64,000 bases of DNA from NCBI RefSeq assembly GCF_900104675.1, contig NZ_LT629945.1, forward strand, positions 2,284,756 to 2,348,755. Direction: 5' to 3'. Made by a program: the position numbers and the translations under genes. Shown here in pieces: positions 42,988 through 53,179 of this stretch (its first letter is position 1; each line of letters begins with the position of its first letter). Source of the stretch: Angelakisella massiliensis. Lineage in GTDB: Bacteria; Bacillota; Clostridia; Oscillospirales; Ruminococcaceae. Under the pieces are notes generated by a model, which made no database searches, was not told the DNA's origin, and saw only the letters and a program-made list of their open reading frames with translations.

Positions 42988-43830
42988 TCAGTCATCCTGC
43001 AAATCAAAGGAGTCACCGAATTTCAGCACCCCATACTTGGAGCTGACAACACGCTTTTTCCTGGTAGGAATCTGGAAATCCTCCTCTTCCTCATCGTCCT
43101 CATCTTCATATTCCGCCTCATGACGAGGGACACGGGGCCGGCGCTCCTGCTGGAACTCTTCCTCGTCCTCCTCTTCCTCTTCTTCCGGCTGCTGAGGCGC
43201 GGGCTGAGGGGCAGGACGGGATTCAGCGGCTTTTCTTACAATCGCTTCCTCCGGAATCTCCTCTTCCTGCTCAGGCTCGGCTTGTTCTTCCTCTTCCGCC
43301 TCCTGAGCCTGGGCCTTGGCTTTGGAAGCGGCGGCCTGCTCGGCGGCGGCCTTCCGCTCCTGCTGCTTCTTGGCGGTGGCGTCGTCTACAGGGATATATT
43401 TGATCTGATCCAGATGTGCCTTGTATACCCGGATGAGGCCCTCTTTAAAGTCCGCTGCCGCCAGCTTGACCCGCTCCAGCTCCTCTTTTTCATGCTCCAG
43501 CTGGATGTGGGCGTCCTCAATGATATGGCCCGCCTTGGTGGTGGCGTCCCGGATAATGATCTCCGCCTTGTTCTTGGAGTCCTTGAGGATGCTGTCCCCC
43601 AGCTTCTGGGCGCCGATGAGGGCGGAACGGAGACTGTCCTCCTCCTCCCGATACTTTTCCAGACTGGTGGCCAGCACTGTCATCTTTTCCTGAAGGACCT
43701 CGTTTTCCTCCTGAAGCTCCTTGATCAGGCGTAGCGCTTTTGTTACAAATTCATCCACATCCTCGGTCTTGTAACCAAAGGCCACCGCTTTATTAAAGGA
43801 TACGTCGAAGAAGCTCTCCGGAATTTCCAT
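42988..43830 (-). CDS. divIVA: DivIVA-like cell division protein
   Basis: 280 aa from ATG 43830 (GGGGG, 8-base spacing; a TTG six bases earlier is possible). N-terminal membrane-binding motif FFDVSFNKAVAFGYKTEDVD, then a long coiled coil (about 30-160), then a Glu/Gln/Pro/Ala-rich acidic region (about 165-260) and a conserved tail VSSKYGVLKFGDSFDLQ. Polar/septal scaffold. Last gene of the sepF-ylmH-divIVA set. Confidence 0.93.
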   Translation of the reverse strand: MEIPESFFDVSFNKAVAFGYKTEDVDEFVTKALRLIKELQEENEVLQEKMTVLATSLEKYREEEDSLRSALIGAQKLGDSILKDSKNKAEIIIRDATTKAGHIIEDAHIQLEHEKEELERVKLAAADFKEGLIRVYKAHLDQIKYIPVDDATAKKQQERKAAAEQAAASKAKAQAQEAEEEEQAEPEQEEEIPEEAIVRKAAESRPAPQPAPQQPEEEEEEDEEEFQQERRPRVPRHEAEYEDEDDEEEEDFQIPTRKKRVVSSKYGVLKFGDSFDLQDD

Positions 43831-43842
43831 ACCCAAAACCCC

Positions 43843-44598
43843 CTACTGATACTTTCTGAAGATAACCTTCCATTTATTTTTCTTACTCAGTCCCGTCTCG
43901 CCGTCATAGATAAATTTCCCGGTTCCCCGAATGGAGATCTTGCTGCCGGGAACAATGGGATGATCACACCGCAGCTCCGGCTGGCCGTCCACCGACACCA
44001 GGCCGCCGCGCACCAGCTCCGCGGCCCGGCTACGGGAAGTATTGGCCAAAAAAGCGGTAACGCAGTCCATCCGAAGGGAAGAAAGTGTGCCGGACAGCTC
44101 CTGAAAACTGCACTGGAACGTTACTTCCGCCGGAGAGATCTCCTTACAGCTGACGGCAGCGCCGCCCACCCGGGTCAGTTCCCGCAGAATGACCGGCTCC
44201 ACGGTGTCGGTAACAAACACCACCGCCCGCTCCGGTTCCACCAGGATGTCTCCTATGGTTTCCCGCTTCAGGGCAAGGCCCATCAGCGAACCCAATATAT
44301 CTCTGTGGGTCACCTTTTCGCCCCGGTGCCAGCGCAGCTCCACACAGCGGATGGGATAAGCCTCCTCCGGCAGTTCCGCCTCCAGGGACATCCCCACCAT
44401 AGTCCGCTCCGCATCCTCATATCCGCCAAAAAAGCGGACGGACAGGCCGGAATACCGCAGCCCGTCCTCCGCTAAGCGGCGCTGTGAATCATCCAGAAAA
44501 CCCAGAAAGCAGCGGATCGACCGCTCTCTGGCCCGTCTGGCCTGATCCTCCACCCGGGCAAGAAAAAGCTCCCGTTCCTGCTTAATAGTAAACGCCAT
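43843..44598 (-). CDS. ylmH: YlmH-like S4 RNA-binding protein
   Basis: 251 aa; the start overlaps the 3' end of sepF by 17 bases. YlmH fold with two ferredoxin-like parts and a C-terminal S4 domain (SRSRAAELVRGGLVSVDGQP). It binds stalled or dissociated ribosomes in related species and is conserved beside sepF and divIVA. The gap to divIVA is 12 bases. Confidence 0.92.
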   Translation of the reverse strand: MAFTIKQERELFLARVEDQARRARERSIRCFLGFLDDSQRRLAEDGLRYSGLSVRFFGGYEDAERTMVGMSLEAELPEEAYPIRCVELRWHRGEKVTHRDILGSLMGLALKRETIGDILVEPERAVVFVTDTVEPVILRELTRVGGAAVSCKEISPAEVTFQCSFQELSGTLSSLRMDCVTAFLANTSRSRAAELVRGGLVSVDGQPELRCDHPIVPGSKISIRGTGKFIYDGETGLSKKNKWKVIFRKYQ

Positions 44599-45109
44599 TG
44601 CCGCCGGAAGTGTCGCCCTCCTCTGAGGTGGAGTCTCCCATTACGCCCACAGTGCTGGGGGTAATGACAAAGGTGGTGTTGGAGGCCTTTTTGATGGTAC
44701 CGCCGTCGGCGTAGGCCACACCGCTGAGAAAATCAATGAGTCTGCGGCGGATATCCTGGGCCAGCGAATCGGTATTGACCACCACAGTACGTTTGGCCTG
44801 CAGATGGTCCGCGATGGTGCTGGCATCCTCAAACCGCTCCGGCTTGACCAGCACTACCTGAAGCTGGCCGTCGTCATGGATCCTTGCCACTTTGCCCGAC
44901 TCCTCTCTGCTGGAACTGAAGGGATTGCCGATGGAGGCGTACGGGTCCGATCCTCCAACAGAATCCAGTCCGCCCGCATCGCTTCCATAACTATAGGAAA
45001 CAGGCTCCTCCTCGCTGTCCATTTCATCCTGCATCGTATCTTCATCATCTTCCAGATCTTCATCCGGGGGGATCATTCCCATGAATTTCCTGAAGCCTTC
45101 GAATGCCAT
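44582..45109 (-). CDS. sepF: Cell division protein SepF
   Basis: 175 aa from ATG 45109 (GGGAGG). Amphipathic N-terminus MAFEGFRKFMGMIPPDEDLE, acidic Ser/Gly-rich linker, and the SepF core (QLQVVLVKPERFEDASTIAD ... RRRLIDFLSGVAYADGGTIK). FtsZ-binding membrane anchor of the divisome. Runs directly into ylmH. Confidence 0.95.
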   Translation of the reverse strand: MAFEGFRKFMGMIPPDEDLEDDEDTMQDEMDSEEEPVSYSYGSDAGGLDSVGGSDPYASIGNPFSSSREESGKVARIHDDGQLQVVLVKPERFEDASTIADHLQAKRTVVVNTDSLAQDIRRRLIDFLSGVAYADGGTIKKASNTTFVITPSTVGVMGDSTSEEGDTSGGNGVYY

Positions 45110-45142
45110 ACCCGTTTTCCTCCCGATCACGCTCCAAAGCGT

Positions 45143-45865
45143 TTAATTCTGATAATTCCGTTTGCCGAACAGCGCGGTTCCCACCCGCACCAGGTTGGAA
45201 CCGTGGCGAATTGCCAGCCCGTAATCGGCAGACATTCCCATTGATAAATATTCCATGTTACCATTATCTATTTTTTTGTGCTTTGTGTCAACAAACAATT
45301 TATACATTTGGTCAAAATATCGCCGGGTTTCTTCCTCTTTTTCGCACACCGGAGGGATGCACATCAGCCCCCGGACCCGCACCCCCGGCAAAAGAGCCGT
45401 CTGCTCCAGCAGTCTCTCCAACTCCCCCGGCAGGACGCCTCCCTTGGACGCTTCCCCGCCGATGTTCACTTCCAGAAAGATATCCATCGCCTGCCCTGCT
45501 GCCAGTGCCCGCTTGCTGATCTCCTGGGCCAGGTGCAGGGAATCCACCGATTCAATACAGCTGACCTTCCCAATGATCTGCCGGACCTTGTTGGTCTGAA
45601 GGGTGCCGATAAAATGGATATTGGGAGCCTTGAAGGCATAATCCTCATATTTTTCCGTCAGCTCCTGGGCGCGGTTTTCTCCAAAAAGGGTGATCCCCGC
45701 CTCCCAGGCATAGTTGACCACCGCGGCAGGTACCGTTTTGGTCACGGCCATCAGATGTATCTCCTCCGGCCTGCGTCCGGCAGCCAGGGCCGACTGCTCA
45801 ACGGTTTGACGAATCTCACAGACACGGCGCTCAATATCTTCCCTGCTCCAATGGTTTTCCATCAT
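45143..45865 (-). CDS. YggS-family pyridoxal phosphate homeostasis protein
   Basis: 240 aa from one of the ATGs at 45862-45865 (ribosome site not very clear). Fold-type III PLP protein with PLP-lysine in MAVTKTVP, phosphate-binding SMGMSADYGLAIRHGSNLVR. PLP balancing protein (YlmE/PLPBP), conserved between the HlyD-like gene and sepF. Start lies inside the end of the HlyD-like gene. Confidence 0.92.
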   Translation of the reverse strand: MMENHWSREDIERRVCEIRQTVEQSALAAGRRPEEIHLMAVTKTVPAAVVNYAWEAGITLFGENRAQELTEKYEDYAFKAPNIHFIGTLQTNKVRQIIGKVSCIESVDSLHLAQEISKRALAAGQAMDIFLEVNIGGEASKGGVLPGELERLLEQTALLPGVRVRGLMCIPPVCEKEEETRRYFDQMYKLFVDTKHKKIDNGNMEYLSMGMSADYGLAIRHGSNLVRVGTALFGKRNYQN

Positions 45866-47048
45866 AAAGGTCATTCCCTTCCACAATGATGACATCAAAG
45901 ATATTCAGATAGATGTCGCTGGAATAATCCAGCTTGCTCAAATAAAAATCTTTGCCTGTATACACAATATCCACCTGTTTGAACTTGACTGCGGAATTTC
46001 CCTTGACGAAAACGCCTTTCTTGCCATCCTGTATCCGCAGGGCCTGGCGGCTGAAACGCACTCCCTCATAATCGGAAAAGCCCAGTTTTACTGAAGCGGT
46101 ACGGCGGGAAACCGTATCCCCATTGACATCGGTGCTTCCAATGACCAGCACTGCCTGGTTTTTTTCCTTCTCCTCCTTGACCTGCTCCACCCAGCCGCTC
46201 ACAGGGTCTTCTGTGCTGCCTACAAAGGTGATGGTCAGGTCCGCTCCCTCCTGAAACATTTCCGCGTCCTCCAGCGGAATAACGGTCACATAATACCACT
46301 GATAGCTGTTGACGCACTTGCCAAAGGCCTGGGTATCATACGGATACTCCTGCTCCAGCATCTGCTGAACAGTATCTCCGTCCAGCGTTTCCAGCAGCTG
46401 GGGAGAAAACTCTTCCTCACAATGGTCCACAAAGCGGGAAAAATAACCGATCCGGTTGCAGTAAATCGGCGTCCCCTCCTCTACCGCAGGCATTTGCTGC
46501 GTCAGGGTGCGGATCCGGCCATCCAGGTCTCCCTCTTCACCGGTGATCAGCTGACGCCGTCCCGCCGCCTCCAGCAGATCCAGACGGCTTCCCTCCATAT
46601 CGGTCACTGTGCCCAGAGAACCGTCCGCTGTCAGCTGGCGAAGGGTCACCGACACATCGTTATTGAGCAGCGACAGCTCCGCCAGTTCATCAGGGTTGGT
46701 GCTCTGCTTGATCCCTTGTAAGGTTTGGAGCTCCCTTTGAAGGGCGTCCCGTTCCTCGGCGGCCTGGGCGGCCTCCTGGGAACTGTAAACAGTGGCGATG
46801 GGGGTATCGGGAATGAATTTGTGCCCCTCTTCCAGCGTATAACGAACCACACCGTTTGTCTGCTGATCAATGACCGTTTCATCCCGCAGCAGGATCCCAT
46901 GGGTATTGTAGGAACGGGCCACCTCAAAGCGATAGGCGTTTTCTGTTCTGTAGCTGGTATAAATGTAGCGGAATGCCTGATAACCGGTATAAGAGAGCAA
47001 AAACAGGGCGATCATCACGGTCATAAATTTACTCAGCGCATTGTTCAT
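45831..47048 (-). CDS. HlyD-family membrane fusion protein-like
   Basis: 405 aa. N-terminal single membrane segment (MTVMIALFLLSYTGYQAFRY), then a lipoyl/barrel-sandwich-like segment GVVRYTLEEGHKFIPDTPIA, a coiled coil (about 95-150) and a C-terminal beta domain. Resembles HlyD-type adaptors that span the envelope in exporters, but no partner transporter is nearby. Conserved beside divisome genes in Oscillospiraceae by my recollection. Starts in the overlap with miaA (ATGA). Confidence 0.75.
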   Translation of the reverse strand: MNNALSKFMTVMIALFLLSYTGYQAFRYIYTSYRTENAYRFEVARSYNTHGILLRDETVIDQQTNGVVRYTLEEGHKFIPDTPIATVYSSQEAAQAAEERDALQRELQTLQGIKQSTNPDELAELSLLNNDVSVTLRQLTADGSLGTVTDMEGSRLDLLEAAGRRQLITGEEGDLDGRIRTLTQQMPAVEEGTPIYCNRIGYFSRFVDHCEEEFSPQLLETLDGDTVQQMLEQEYPYDTQAFGKCVNSYQWYYVTVIPLEDAEMFQEGADLTITFVGSTEDPVSGWVEQVKEEKEKNQAVLVIGSTDVNGDTVSRRTASVKLGFSDYEGVRFSRQALRIQDGKKGVFVKGNSAVKFKQVDIVYTGKDFYLSKLDYSSDIYLNIFDVIIVEGNDLYDGKPLEQGRY

Positions 47049-48013
47049 TCCCTATCTTCGCCTCCCGTCACACCATCCTCCACCGCCAGCTCCAGAGCCC
47101 TGGCCAGAATATGTTCAAAATCTCCCAAAACATCGGTTTCCAGCCAATGAATCCGCTGGTCCCGGCGGAACCAGGTCAGCTGCCGTTTGGCATATCGACG
47201 GCTCTCCTGCCGTACCCGCTCCAGGGCGGCCTCCAGAGACTCCTCCCCTGCAAAATAACCTTTCAGTTCCTTATAGCCGATGGCCTGGGCGGCGGTGGCT
47301 GACAAACCCTCCGCCAGCACCTGCCTTGCTTCCTCCAGCAGCCCCTGGCGGACCATCTCATCCACCCGGCGGTCGATGCGGTCATACAGCTTCTGTCGGT
47401 CCCGGCAGCACAGCCCGATCATAGACAGCCGGTAAGGAGACGGCACCAACCGGGAGCGTCTGCGCTGCTCTGTCATGGTGATGCCAGTGGTGTGGTACAC
47501 CTCCAGTGCCCGGATCACCCGCCCCAGATTGTTGGGATGAATGGCCGCCGCGCTCTCCGGGTCCAACTGCTGCAGCTGGCTGTAAACCGCCAACACACCC
47601 TGCTCTTCAGCCAGCTTTCTCAAGCTCTCCCGATATGCCTCATCGGAAGGAGCCTCGGAAAAGGTGATGTTATCCGCGACGGTGTTGACATAGAGCCCTG
47701 TGCCTCCCACCATGATAGGCAGATGACCCCGGGCTGCCACCTGGGCGATACAATCCCGGGCCTGCTGGGCATATTCAGCCACGGAAAAACTCTGATCCGG
47801 CTCCAGAAAGTCCATTAAATGATGAGGGACCCCCTCCATCTCCTCCGCCGTGGGCTTGGCGGTGGCAATGTTCATCCGCCTGTACATCTGCATGGAGTCG
47901 GCGGAAATGACCTCCCCGGAAAGAGCCTTGGCCATGGCCACCCCCAGCCTGGTCTTGCCTGACGCTGTAGGGCCCACAATAATCAGTAAGGGCTGTTTTT
48001 TCTCTTGTGCCAT
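47045..48013 (-). CDS. miaA: tRNA dimethylallyltransferase
   Basis: 322 aa from ATG 48013 (AAAGGAGG, 6-base spacing; the ATG 6 bases earlier has no spacing). Walker A GPTASGKTRLG, substrate motif SADSMQMYR, and conserved GGTGLY. Adds the isopentenyl group to A37 of tRNAs; MiaB (53650) adds the methylthio group to the same base. Four-base overlap with the HlyD-like gene. Confidence 0.95.
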   Translation of the reverse strand: MAQEKKQPLLIIVGPTASGKTRLGVAMAKALSGEVISADSMQMYRRMNIATAKPTAEEMEGVPHHLMDFLEPDQSFSVAEYAQQARDCIAQVAARGHLPIMVGGTGLYVNTVADNITFSEAPSDEAYRESLRKLAEEQGVLAVYSQLQQLDPESAAAIHPNNLGRVIRALEVYHTTGITMTEQRRRSRLVPSPYRLSMIGLCCRDRQKLYDRIDRRVDEMVRQGLLEEARQVLAEGLSATAAQAIGYKELKGYFAGEESLEAALERVRQESRRYAKRQLTWFRRDQRIHWLETDVLGDFEHILARALELAVEDGVTGGEDRE

Positions 48014-48045
48014 CGCCATCCTCCTTTCACCGGCGCTTTGATTTC

Positions 48046-50232
48046 TTACTGGATTCGCCCGAACATTTTTTCCAATTCTCTTCTGGTCAGGGCGATCATC
48101 ACCGGACGCCCATGAGGGCAATTCCGGATACTTTGGTCTTTTTGCAGCAATTTCAGGAGATTTCTTTGTTCTTCCTCACCAGTAAAGTATCCTCCCTTTA
48201 CAGCTGCTTTGCAGGCGATGGAGTGGAACAGCTCGTCAAAAATATCCAGCTCCAGGTGGGTGTAGTTGCTCAGCAGCATCTCCGCCATCTCCTGCACCAC
48301 CGTCTCTACCTGCTCCAGTTCCACAATAGAAGGGATTTCCCGAACCAGTACCGATCCATCCCCGAAATCCTCAATGACAAAACCCACCTGCTCCACCAAC
48401 TGGGGACGTTCCAGCAGCGCGCCCGCGCCTTCCCGTGTCAGACGAATACGGACCGGCGCCAGCAGCAGCTGACGGTCCACTCCCCCCTTGCGGTGGGCGG
48501 CTTTCAGCTTTTCAAACAAAATCCGTTCATGGGCAGCGTGTTTATCCACCAGCAGCAGCCGGTCTCCCTGCTCTCCGATGATATAGGTACGGAAAGCTTC
48601 CCCCACCAGCCGGATCTCCGGTTCCTCCTCCTGAAGAACCGGTGGATTGGCCTGGGAAGGAACTTCCGCCATCATCCCTGGGGAATCAACAGCAGAAACC
48701 TGCGTTTTTTCTGGAAGGGATGCCGCTGGAGGCTTGTCCAATTGCCGGACGATAGGCTCTGGAGGCCGTTTCTCCGCTTCTCCAGAAAGAACAGGCTCTC
48801 TTTGTTTTGATTCCACCCCGAAGGAAGCTGTTTTGTCTGTCTGGGGTGAAATCTCCGCCCTGTCTTGTCTCAACGGAACAGCCGTCTCCGAAGAAGGGCG
48901 CCGCTCTACAGCCGCCCCGGTATAAGCGACGGTTTTGGGGGGAAGATCCGCCGCCGGCTCTTCCGGCTGGCTGTTTCTCCGTTCCAGCTGCCGCCGGTAC
49001 AACTGTTCCACAGGGTTATCCCCCAGCAGCAGTGCGCCTTTTTTGACAGCTCCGCCGACGGGGCGGACAACAGCGGATTTGTTTTGCTCCGGCTGATGAC
49101 GGCTATTTTGTTCCGCCGCCACTGTTTCCCGGTATTCCCGGGCGGACATCCGCTGCTGTTCCCCGGAAAGAGGACGATTGGTCAGATCAAAATAAGTGAG
49201 CTTCTGGATCTTCTTGCTGGTATCCGCGGCGGAAACTGCCTGATCCATCCGCTGCAAAGCACCCTTGCAGGCGGCATAAACAGCCTCAAAGAGTACCCGC
49301 TCATCGGAGAATTTCACCTCCAGCTTGGCGGGATGGACATTGACATCCACCATCCCCAGGGGCAGCTCCACATTCAGTACACAGCCGGGGAACTTTCCGG
49401 TCATGATGCTGTTTTTATAGGCTTCCTCCAGAGCAGCCAGCATGGTTCCGCTGCGGATGTACCGCTGATTGATGAAAAAATGCTCCATGGAGCGGCTGGC
49501 CCGGGCTTTCTCAGGCCGGGTGATATAGCCTATGACCCGGATATTGCCGCTGCGCCCATCCACCGGAATCAGCCCGCCGCTGAAATCACTGCCGTAAACC
49601 CCATGAATAGCGGAAAAGAGCTTGCCGTCTCCGGGGGTCTGGAGCTTTCTTGCTCCCTCCCGGATGAGACGGAAGGAAACCTCGGGATGGGACAGGGCCA
49701 ACCGGTCCATCAGTGTGGCGATAGCGTTGCCCTCGGTGACATCCTTTTTGAGGAACTTCATCCTGGCGGGCACATTGTAGAAAAGGTCCCGCACCTGGAT
49801 GGTGGTGCCCTGAGGGCAGCCCGCCTCCTCCAGTCCCAAGTCCTCACCGCCTTCAATGCGGTACCGGCAGCCCAGGGCTTCACCCTCGGTCCGGGTCAGC
49901 AGCTCCACCCGGGAAACGGCACAGATGGAGGCCAGCGCCTCCCCCCGGAAGCCCAGGGTCCCGATCTGATACAGGTCCTCCTCGGTGCGCACCTTGCTGG
50001 TGGCGTGGCGGAGAAAAGCGGTGGGCACATCCTCCCGGAGGATGCCGCAGCCGTTGTCCGTCACCCGGATCAGACGGATACCACCATTTTTGATTTCCAC
50101 CGTCACCGAGGTTGCTCCGGAGTCGATGGCGTTTTCCACCAGTTCCTTGACCACCGAGCTGGGACGCTCGATCACCTCTCCGGCAGCGATCAGTTCAGCG
50201 GTTTTCCGGTCCAGAACATTGATTCTGCCCAC
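48046..50232 (-). CDS. mutL: DNA mismatch repair protein MutL
   Basis: 728 aa. GHKL ATPase domain (ELVENAIDSG, GFRGEALASI), long Gln/Pro/Glu-rich linker (about 360-540), and a C-terminal dimer/endonuclease domain with DKHAAHERILFEKL and CPHGRPVMIAL, the marks of MutL with latent nuclease activity. Receives the MutS signal; 69 bases downstream of mutS in the same operon. Confidence 0.96.
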   Translation of the reverse strand: MGRINVLDRKTAELIAAGEVIERPSSVVKELVENAIDSGATSVTVEIKNGGIRLIRVTDNGCGILREDVPTAFLRHATSKVRTEEDLYQIGTLGFRGEALASICAVSRVELLTRTEGEALGCRYRIEGGEDLGLEEAGCPQGTTIQVRDLFYNVPARMKFLKKDVTEGNAIATLMDRLALSHPEVSFRLIREGARKLQTPGDGKLFSAIHGVYGSDFSGGLIPVDGRSGNIRVIGYITRPEKARASRSMEHFFINQRYIRSGTMLAALEEAYKNSIMTGKFPGCVLNVELPLGMVDVNVHPAKLEVKFSDERVLFEAVYAACKGALQRMDQAVSAADTSKKIQKLTYFDLTNRPLSGEQQRMSAREYRETVAAEQNSRHQPEQNKSAVVRPVGGAVKKGALLLGDNPVEQLYRRQLERRNSQPEEPAADLPPKTVAYTGAAVERRPSSETAVPLRQDRAEISPQTDKTASFGVESKQREPVLSGEAEKRPPEPIVRQLDKPPAASLPEKTQVSAVDSPGMMAEVPSQANPPVLQEEEPEIRLVGEAFRTYIIGEQGDRLLLVDKHAAHERILFEKLKAAHRKGGVDRQLLLAPVRIRLTREGAGALLERPQLVEQVGFVIEDFGDGSVLVREIPSIVELEQVETVVQEMAEMLLSNYTHLELDIFDELFHSIACKAAVKGGYFTGEEEQRNLLKLLQKDQSIRNCPHGRPVMIALTRRELEKMFGRIQ

Positions 50233-50301
50233 GGCTGTCCCCTCCTTTCCTGTGATGTTCGATCTATGTTATGTAGGGAAATGTCTTGTTCTCTCTGGCG
50301 C

Positions 50302-52947
50302 TCAAACCAGCTTTTTCAGCTCATAAAGAAGATTCAAGGCGTCCCTAGGGCTCATGGCATCCACATCCGCTTCCCGCAGCCGGCGCTTGAGCAACTCCGC
50401 GTTTTCGTCCACAAAGGCCATCTGCTGCTGTTCCTCGGTGCGGGCCTTGCCCCTGGTGCGGATCTTGGCCGCTTCCACCCCGGTGCCATTTTCCAATCCC
50501 TCCAGCACCTGGAAAGCCCGGTTGATGACCCACTGGGGAATTCCTGCCAGCTTGGAGACCTCGATGCCGTAGCTGTCGTCCACTCCGCCAGGGAGGATAC
50601 GACGGAGGAAAATGATTTCCTCGCCCCGTTTTTTGACGGCAATATTATAGTTTTTGACGCAGGGTATGATGCTCTCCAGCACCGTCAGTTCGTGGTAATG
50701 GGTGGCAAAAAGGGTCTTGGCCCCCAGCTTCTTTTTGTCGGCGATGTATTCGATCACCGCCCGGGCGATGCTCATTCCGTCAAAAGTGGAGGTGCCCCGT
50801 CCGATCTCGTCCAGAATCAGCAGGCTTTTGCTGGTGGCGCATTTGAGGATTTGGGCCACTTCATTCATCTCCACCATGAAGGTGGACTGCCCGGTGGAAA
50901 GGTCATCGGAGGCCCCTACCCGGGTGAAGATGGCGTCCACCACGCCGATATGAGCGGAACGAGCCGGTACAAAGCAGCCGATCTGAGCCATGAGGGTAAT
51001 GAGGGCCACCTGGCGCATATAGGTGGACTTACCGGCCATATTGGGGCCGGTGATAATGGCGATCTGGTTTTCCCGGTTGTTCAGGTTCACATCGTTGGGG
51101 ACGAAGGGGGTGCCTGCCAGCAGTTCCTCCACCACCGGATGGCGTCCGTCCTCGATGACGATCTCGTCGGAGACATCCACCACCGGCCTCACATAATCCC
51201 CCCGCACCGATACCACCGCGAAGCTGGTGAGCACATCCAGCCGGGCGATGGCTGCCGCCGTAGACTGGATACGGGACAGCTGGGCACTGACGGCATTGCG
51301 GACCTCCTCAAAGATCCGGCTTTCCAGCTCCAGGATCTGCTGCTGGGCTCCCAGCACCCGGGCCTCCAGGTCCTTCAGCTCCTGGGTAATGTACCGCTCA
51401 CAGTTAGCCAGGGTCTGTTTGCGGATATATTCTGCCGGAACCTGATCCAGATTGGTGCGGGTGACTTCGATATAGTAACCGAAGACCTTGTTATACCCTA
51501 CCTTCAGGCTCTTGATGCCGGTGCGCTCCCGCTCCTTGGCCTCGATAGAGGCGATCACTTCCTTGGTGTGATCCGCCAGGTACCGCACCTCGTCCAGCTG
51601 CTGGTCATAGCCCTTGCGCACCACATCCCCGTCCTTGAGGGCGATGGGAGGATCATCACTGATTGCTTGGGCAATCAGCTGGGCCACATCGGTCAGAGGG
51701 TCCAGACGGCTGTAGATGTCCTGCAATTCCCCGCACCGCACTTCCTCCAGCAGCTGACGCAGAGGAGGAATCCGCTGGAGAGCGCAGCCCAGGGAGGTGA
51801 GGTCCCGGGGAGAGGCACTGCCGTAGACGATCTTGGTCATCAGCCGCTCCATATCGTAGATTCCCGTCAGCTGGTCCACAATATTATCCATAAGGACCCC
51901 GTCCCCCGTCAGCTCCTCCACCGCGTTGAGGCGGCGGTTGATGATGGCGGCGGAAATCAAGGGCTGCTCAATGGTGGCTTTCATCAGCCGTTTTCCCATA
52001 GAGGTACGGGTCTTGTCCAGCACCCACAACAGGGAACCCCGCTTCTCCCGGCTCCGCATGGTTTCCGTCAGTTCCAGGTTCTTCCGGGCGGTCAGGTCCA
52101 GGCGCATATACTGGGCCTCGTTATACAGCTTCACTGTCTGGATCCGCTCCATACCAGTGCGCTGAGTCTCCCGCAGATAGGCGATCAGCCCTCCCAGGGA
52201 CTCCACCGCAAGGGGCATATCCTCCAGGCCCAGCTCCAGCAGAGACCGGACCCCGAACTGCTGCAACACCGCCAGTTGGGCGGCATTTTCTTCAAAATAT
52301 TCCTCATCCCACTGGTCGGCAGTGCAGCACAGCTTCTCCCGAATGAAAGCGATCACCTCCTGCCGGTCCATAAAGGCGGCATTATAAATGATCTCATTGG
52401 GGCGGAACTTGCCCAGCTCGTTGATGACCATCCCCTGGTCCTTCCCCTCCAGCTGGGTGACATTCATCTCGCCGGTGGAAATATCGCAGAAGGACAGACC
52501 GCAGCCGTTTTCTCCGCAGCAGATGGAGCAGATGAAGTTGTTGCTCCCCTCGTCCAGAATATCCGATTCAATGAGGGTGCCCGGCGTAACCACCCGGATA
52601 ATGTCCCGCTTGACCATTCCCTTGGCCAAAGCGGGATTTTCCAGTTGCTCACAGATGGCCACCTTATAGCCCTTTTTGATCAGGCGGGCAATGTAGGTAT
52701 CCACACTGTGATAGGGCACACCGCACATAGGAGCCCGCTCAGGCAGGCCGCAGTCCCGTCCGGTGAGGGTCAGCTCCAGTTCTCTGGAAACCAGCACCGC
52801 GTCGTCGAAGAACATCTCGTAGAAATCTCCCAGACGATAGAACAGCAGTTGGTCCTGGTGGGCCCGCTTCATCTCCACATACTGGCGCATCATGGGGGAA
52901 AGCTGCTCCACATTCACCTGATCCATCAGTTGGCTGCTTAGTTTCAT
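50302..52947 (-). CDS. mutS: DNA mismatch repair protein MutS
   Basis: 881 aa from ATG 52947 (AGGAGGAAGG). Mismatch-recognition motif YRLGDFYEMFFDDA, clamp domain, and ATPase with Walker A GPNMAGKSTYMRQ, Walker B LLILDEIGRGTS and signature FATHYHEL. First gene of the mutS-mutL-miaA run. Confidence 0.97.
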   Translation of the reverse strand: MKLSSQLMDQVNVEQLSPMMRQYVEMKRAHQDQLLFYRLGDFYEMFFDDAVLVSRELELTLTGRDCGLPERAPMCGVPYHSVDTYIARLIKKGYKVAICEQLENPALAKGMVKRDIIRVVTPGTLIESDILDEGSNNFICSICCGENGCGLSFCDISTGEMNVTQLEGKDQGMVINELGKFRPNEIIYNAAFMDRQEVIAFIREKLCCTADQWDEEYFEENAAQLAVLQQFGVRSLLELGLEDMPLAVESLGGLIAYLRETQRTGMERIQTVKLYNEAQYMRLDLTARKNLELTETMRSREKRGSLLWVLDKTRTSMGKRLMKATIEQPLISAAIINRRLNAVEELTGDGVLMDNIVDQLTGIYDMERLMTKIVYGSASPRDLTSLGCALQRIPPLRQLLEEVRCGELQDIYSRLDPLTDVAQLIAQAISDDPPIALKDGDVVRKGYDQQLDEVRYLADHTKEVIASIEAKERERTGIKSLKVGYNKVFGYYIEVTRTNLDQVPAEYIRKQTLANCERYITQELKDLEARVLGAQQQILELESRIFEEVRNAVSAQLSRIQSTAAAIARLDVLTSFAVVSVRGDYVRPVVDVSDEIVIEDGRHPVVEELLAGTPFVPNDVNLNNRENQIAIITGPNMAGKSTYMRQVALITLMAQIGCFVPARSAHIGVVDAIFTRVGASDDLSTGQSTFMVEMNEVAQILKCATSKSLLILDEIGRGTSTFDGMSIARAVIEYIADKKKLGAKTLFATHYHELTVLESIIPCVKNYNIAVKKRGEEIIFLRRILPGGVDDSYGIEVSKLAGIPQWVINRAFQVLEGLENGTGVEAAKIRTRGKARTEEQQQMAFVDENAELLKRRLREADVDAMSPRDALNLLYELKKLV

Positions 52948-53179
52948 CCTTTTTCCTTCCTCCTGTCCCGGAACGGCCAAAAGACTCCCTTTGGTCCCTG
53001 CCAAAAAAGGGATTTCCCGGGAAATCCCTCCTTTGGCCGCTGCCCGTCAAAATGGACAGCGCCGAAATTCTGATGTTTGAAGCGATTCCACCGGGCACCT
53101 GAAAATTCTGAGTATAAAGGTAAACTCTCCTTCACTTCACCTTTTCGGTGCCCGGCTCCCTGCCTATCCCTTTTGGTTC

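Noticed and set aside
48865-52941. A 1358-codon open frame on the plus strand
   Set aside because: It lies antisense to mutS and mutL, which have clear motifs. Long antisense frames are common in GC-rich DNA; no ribosome site or domain.
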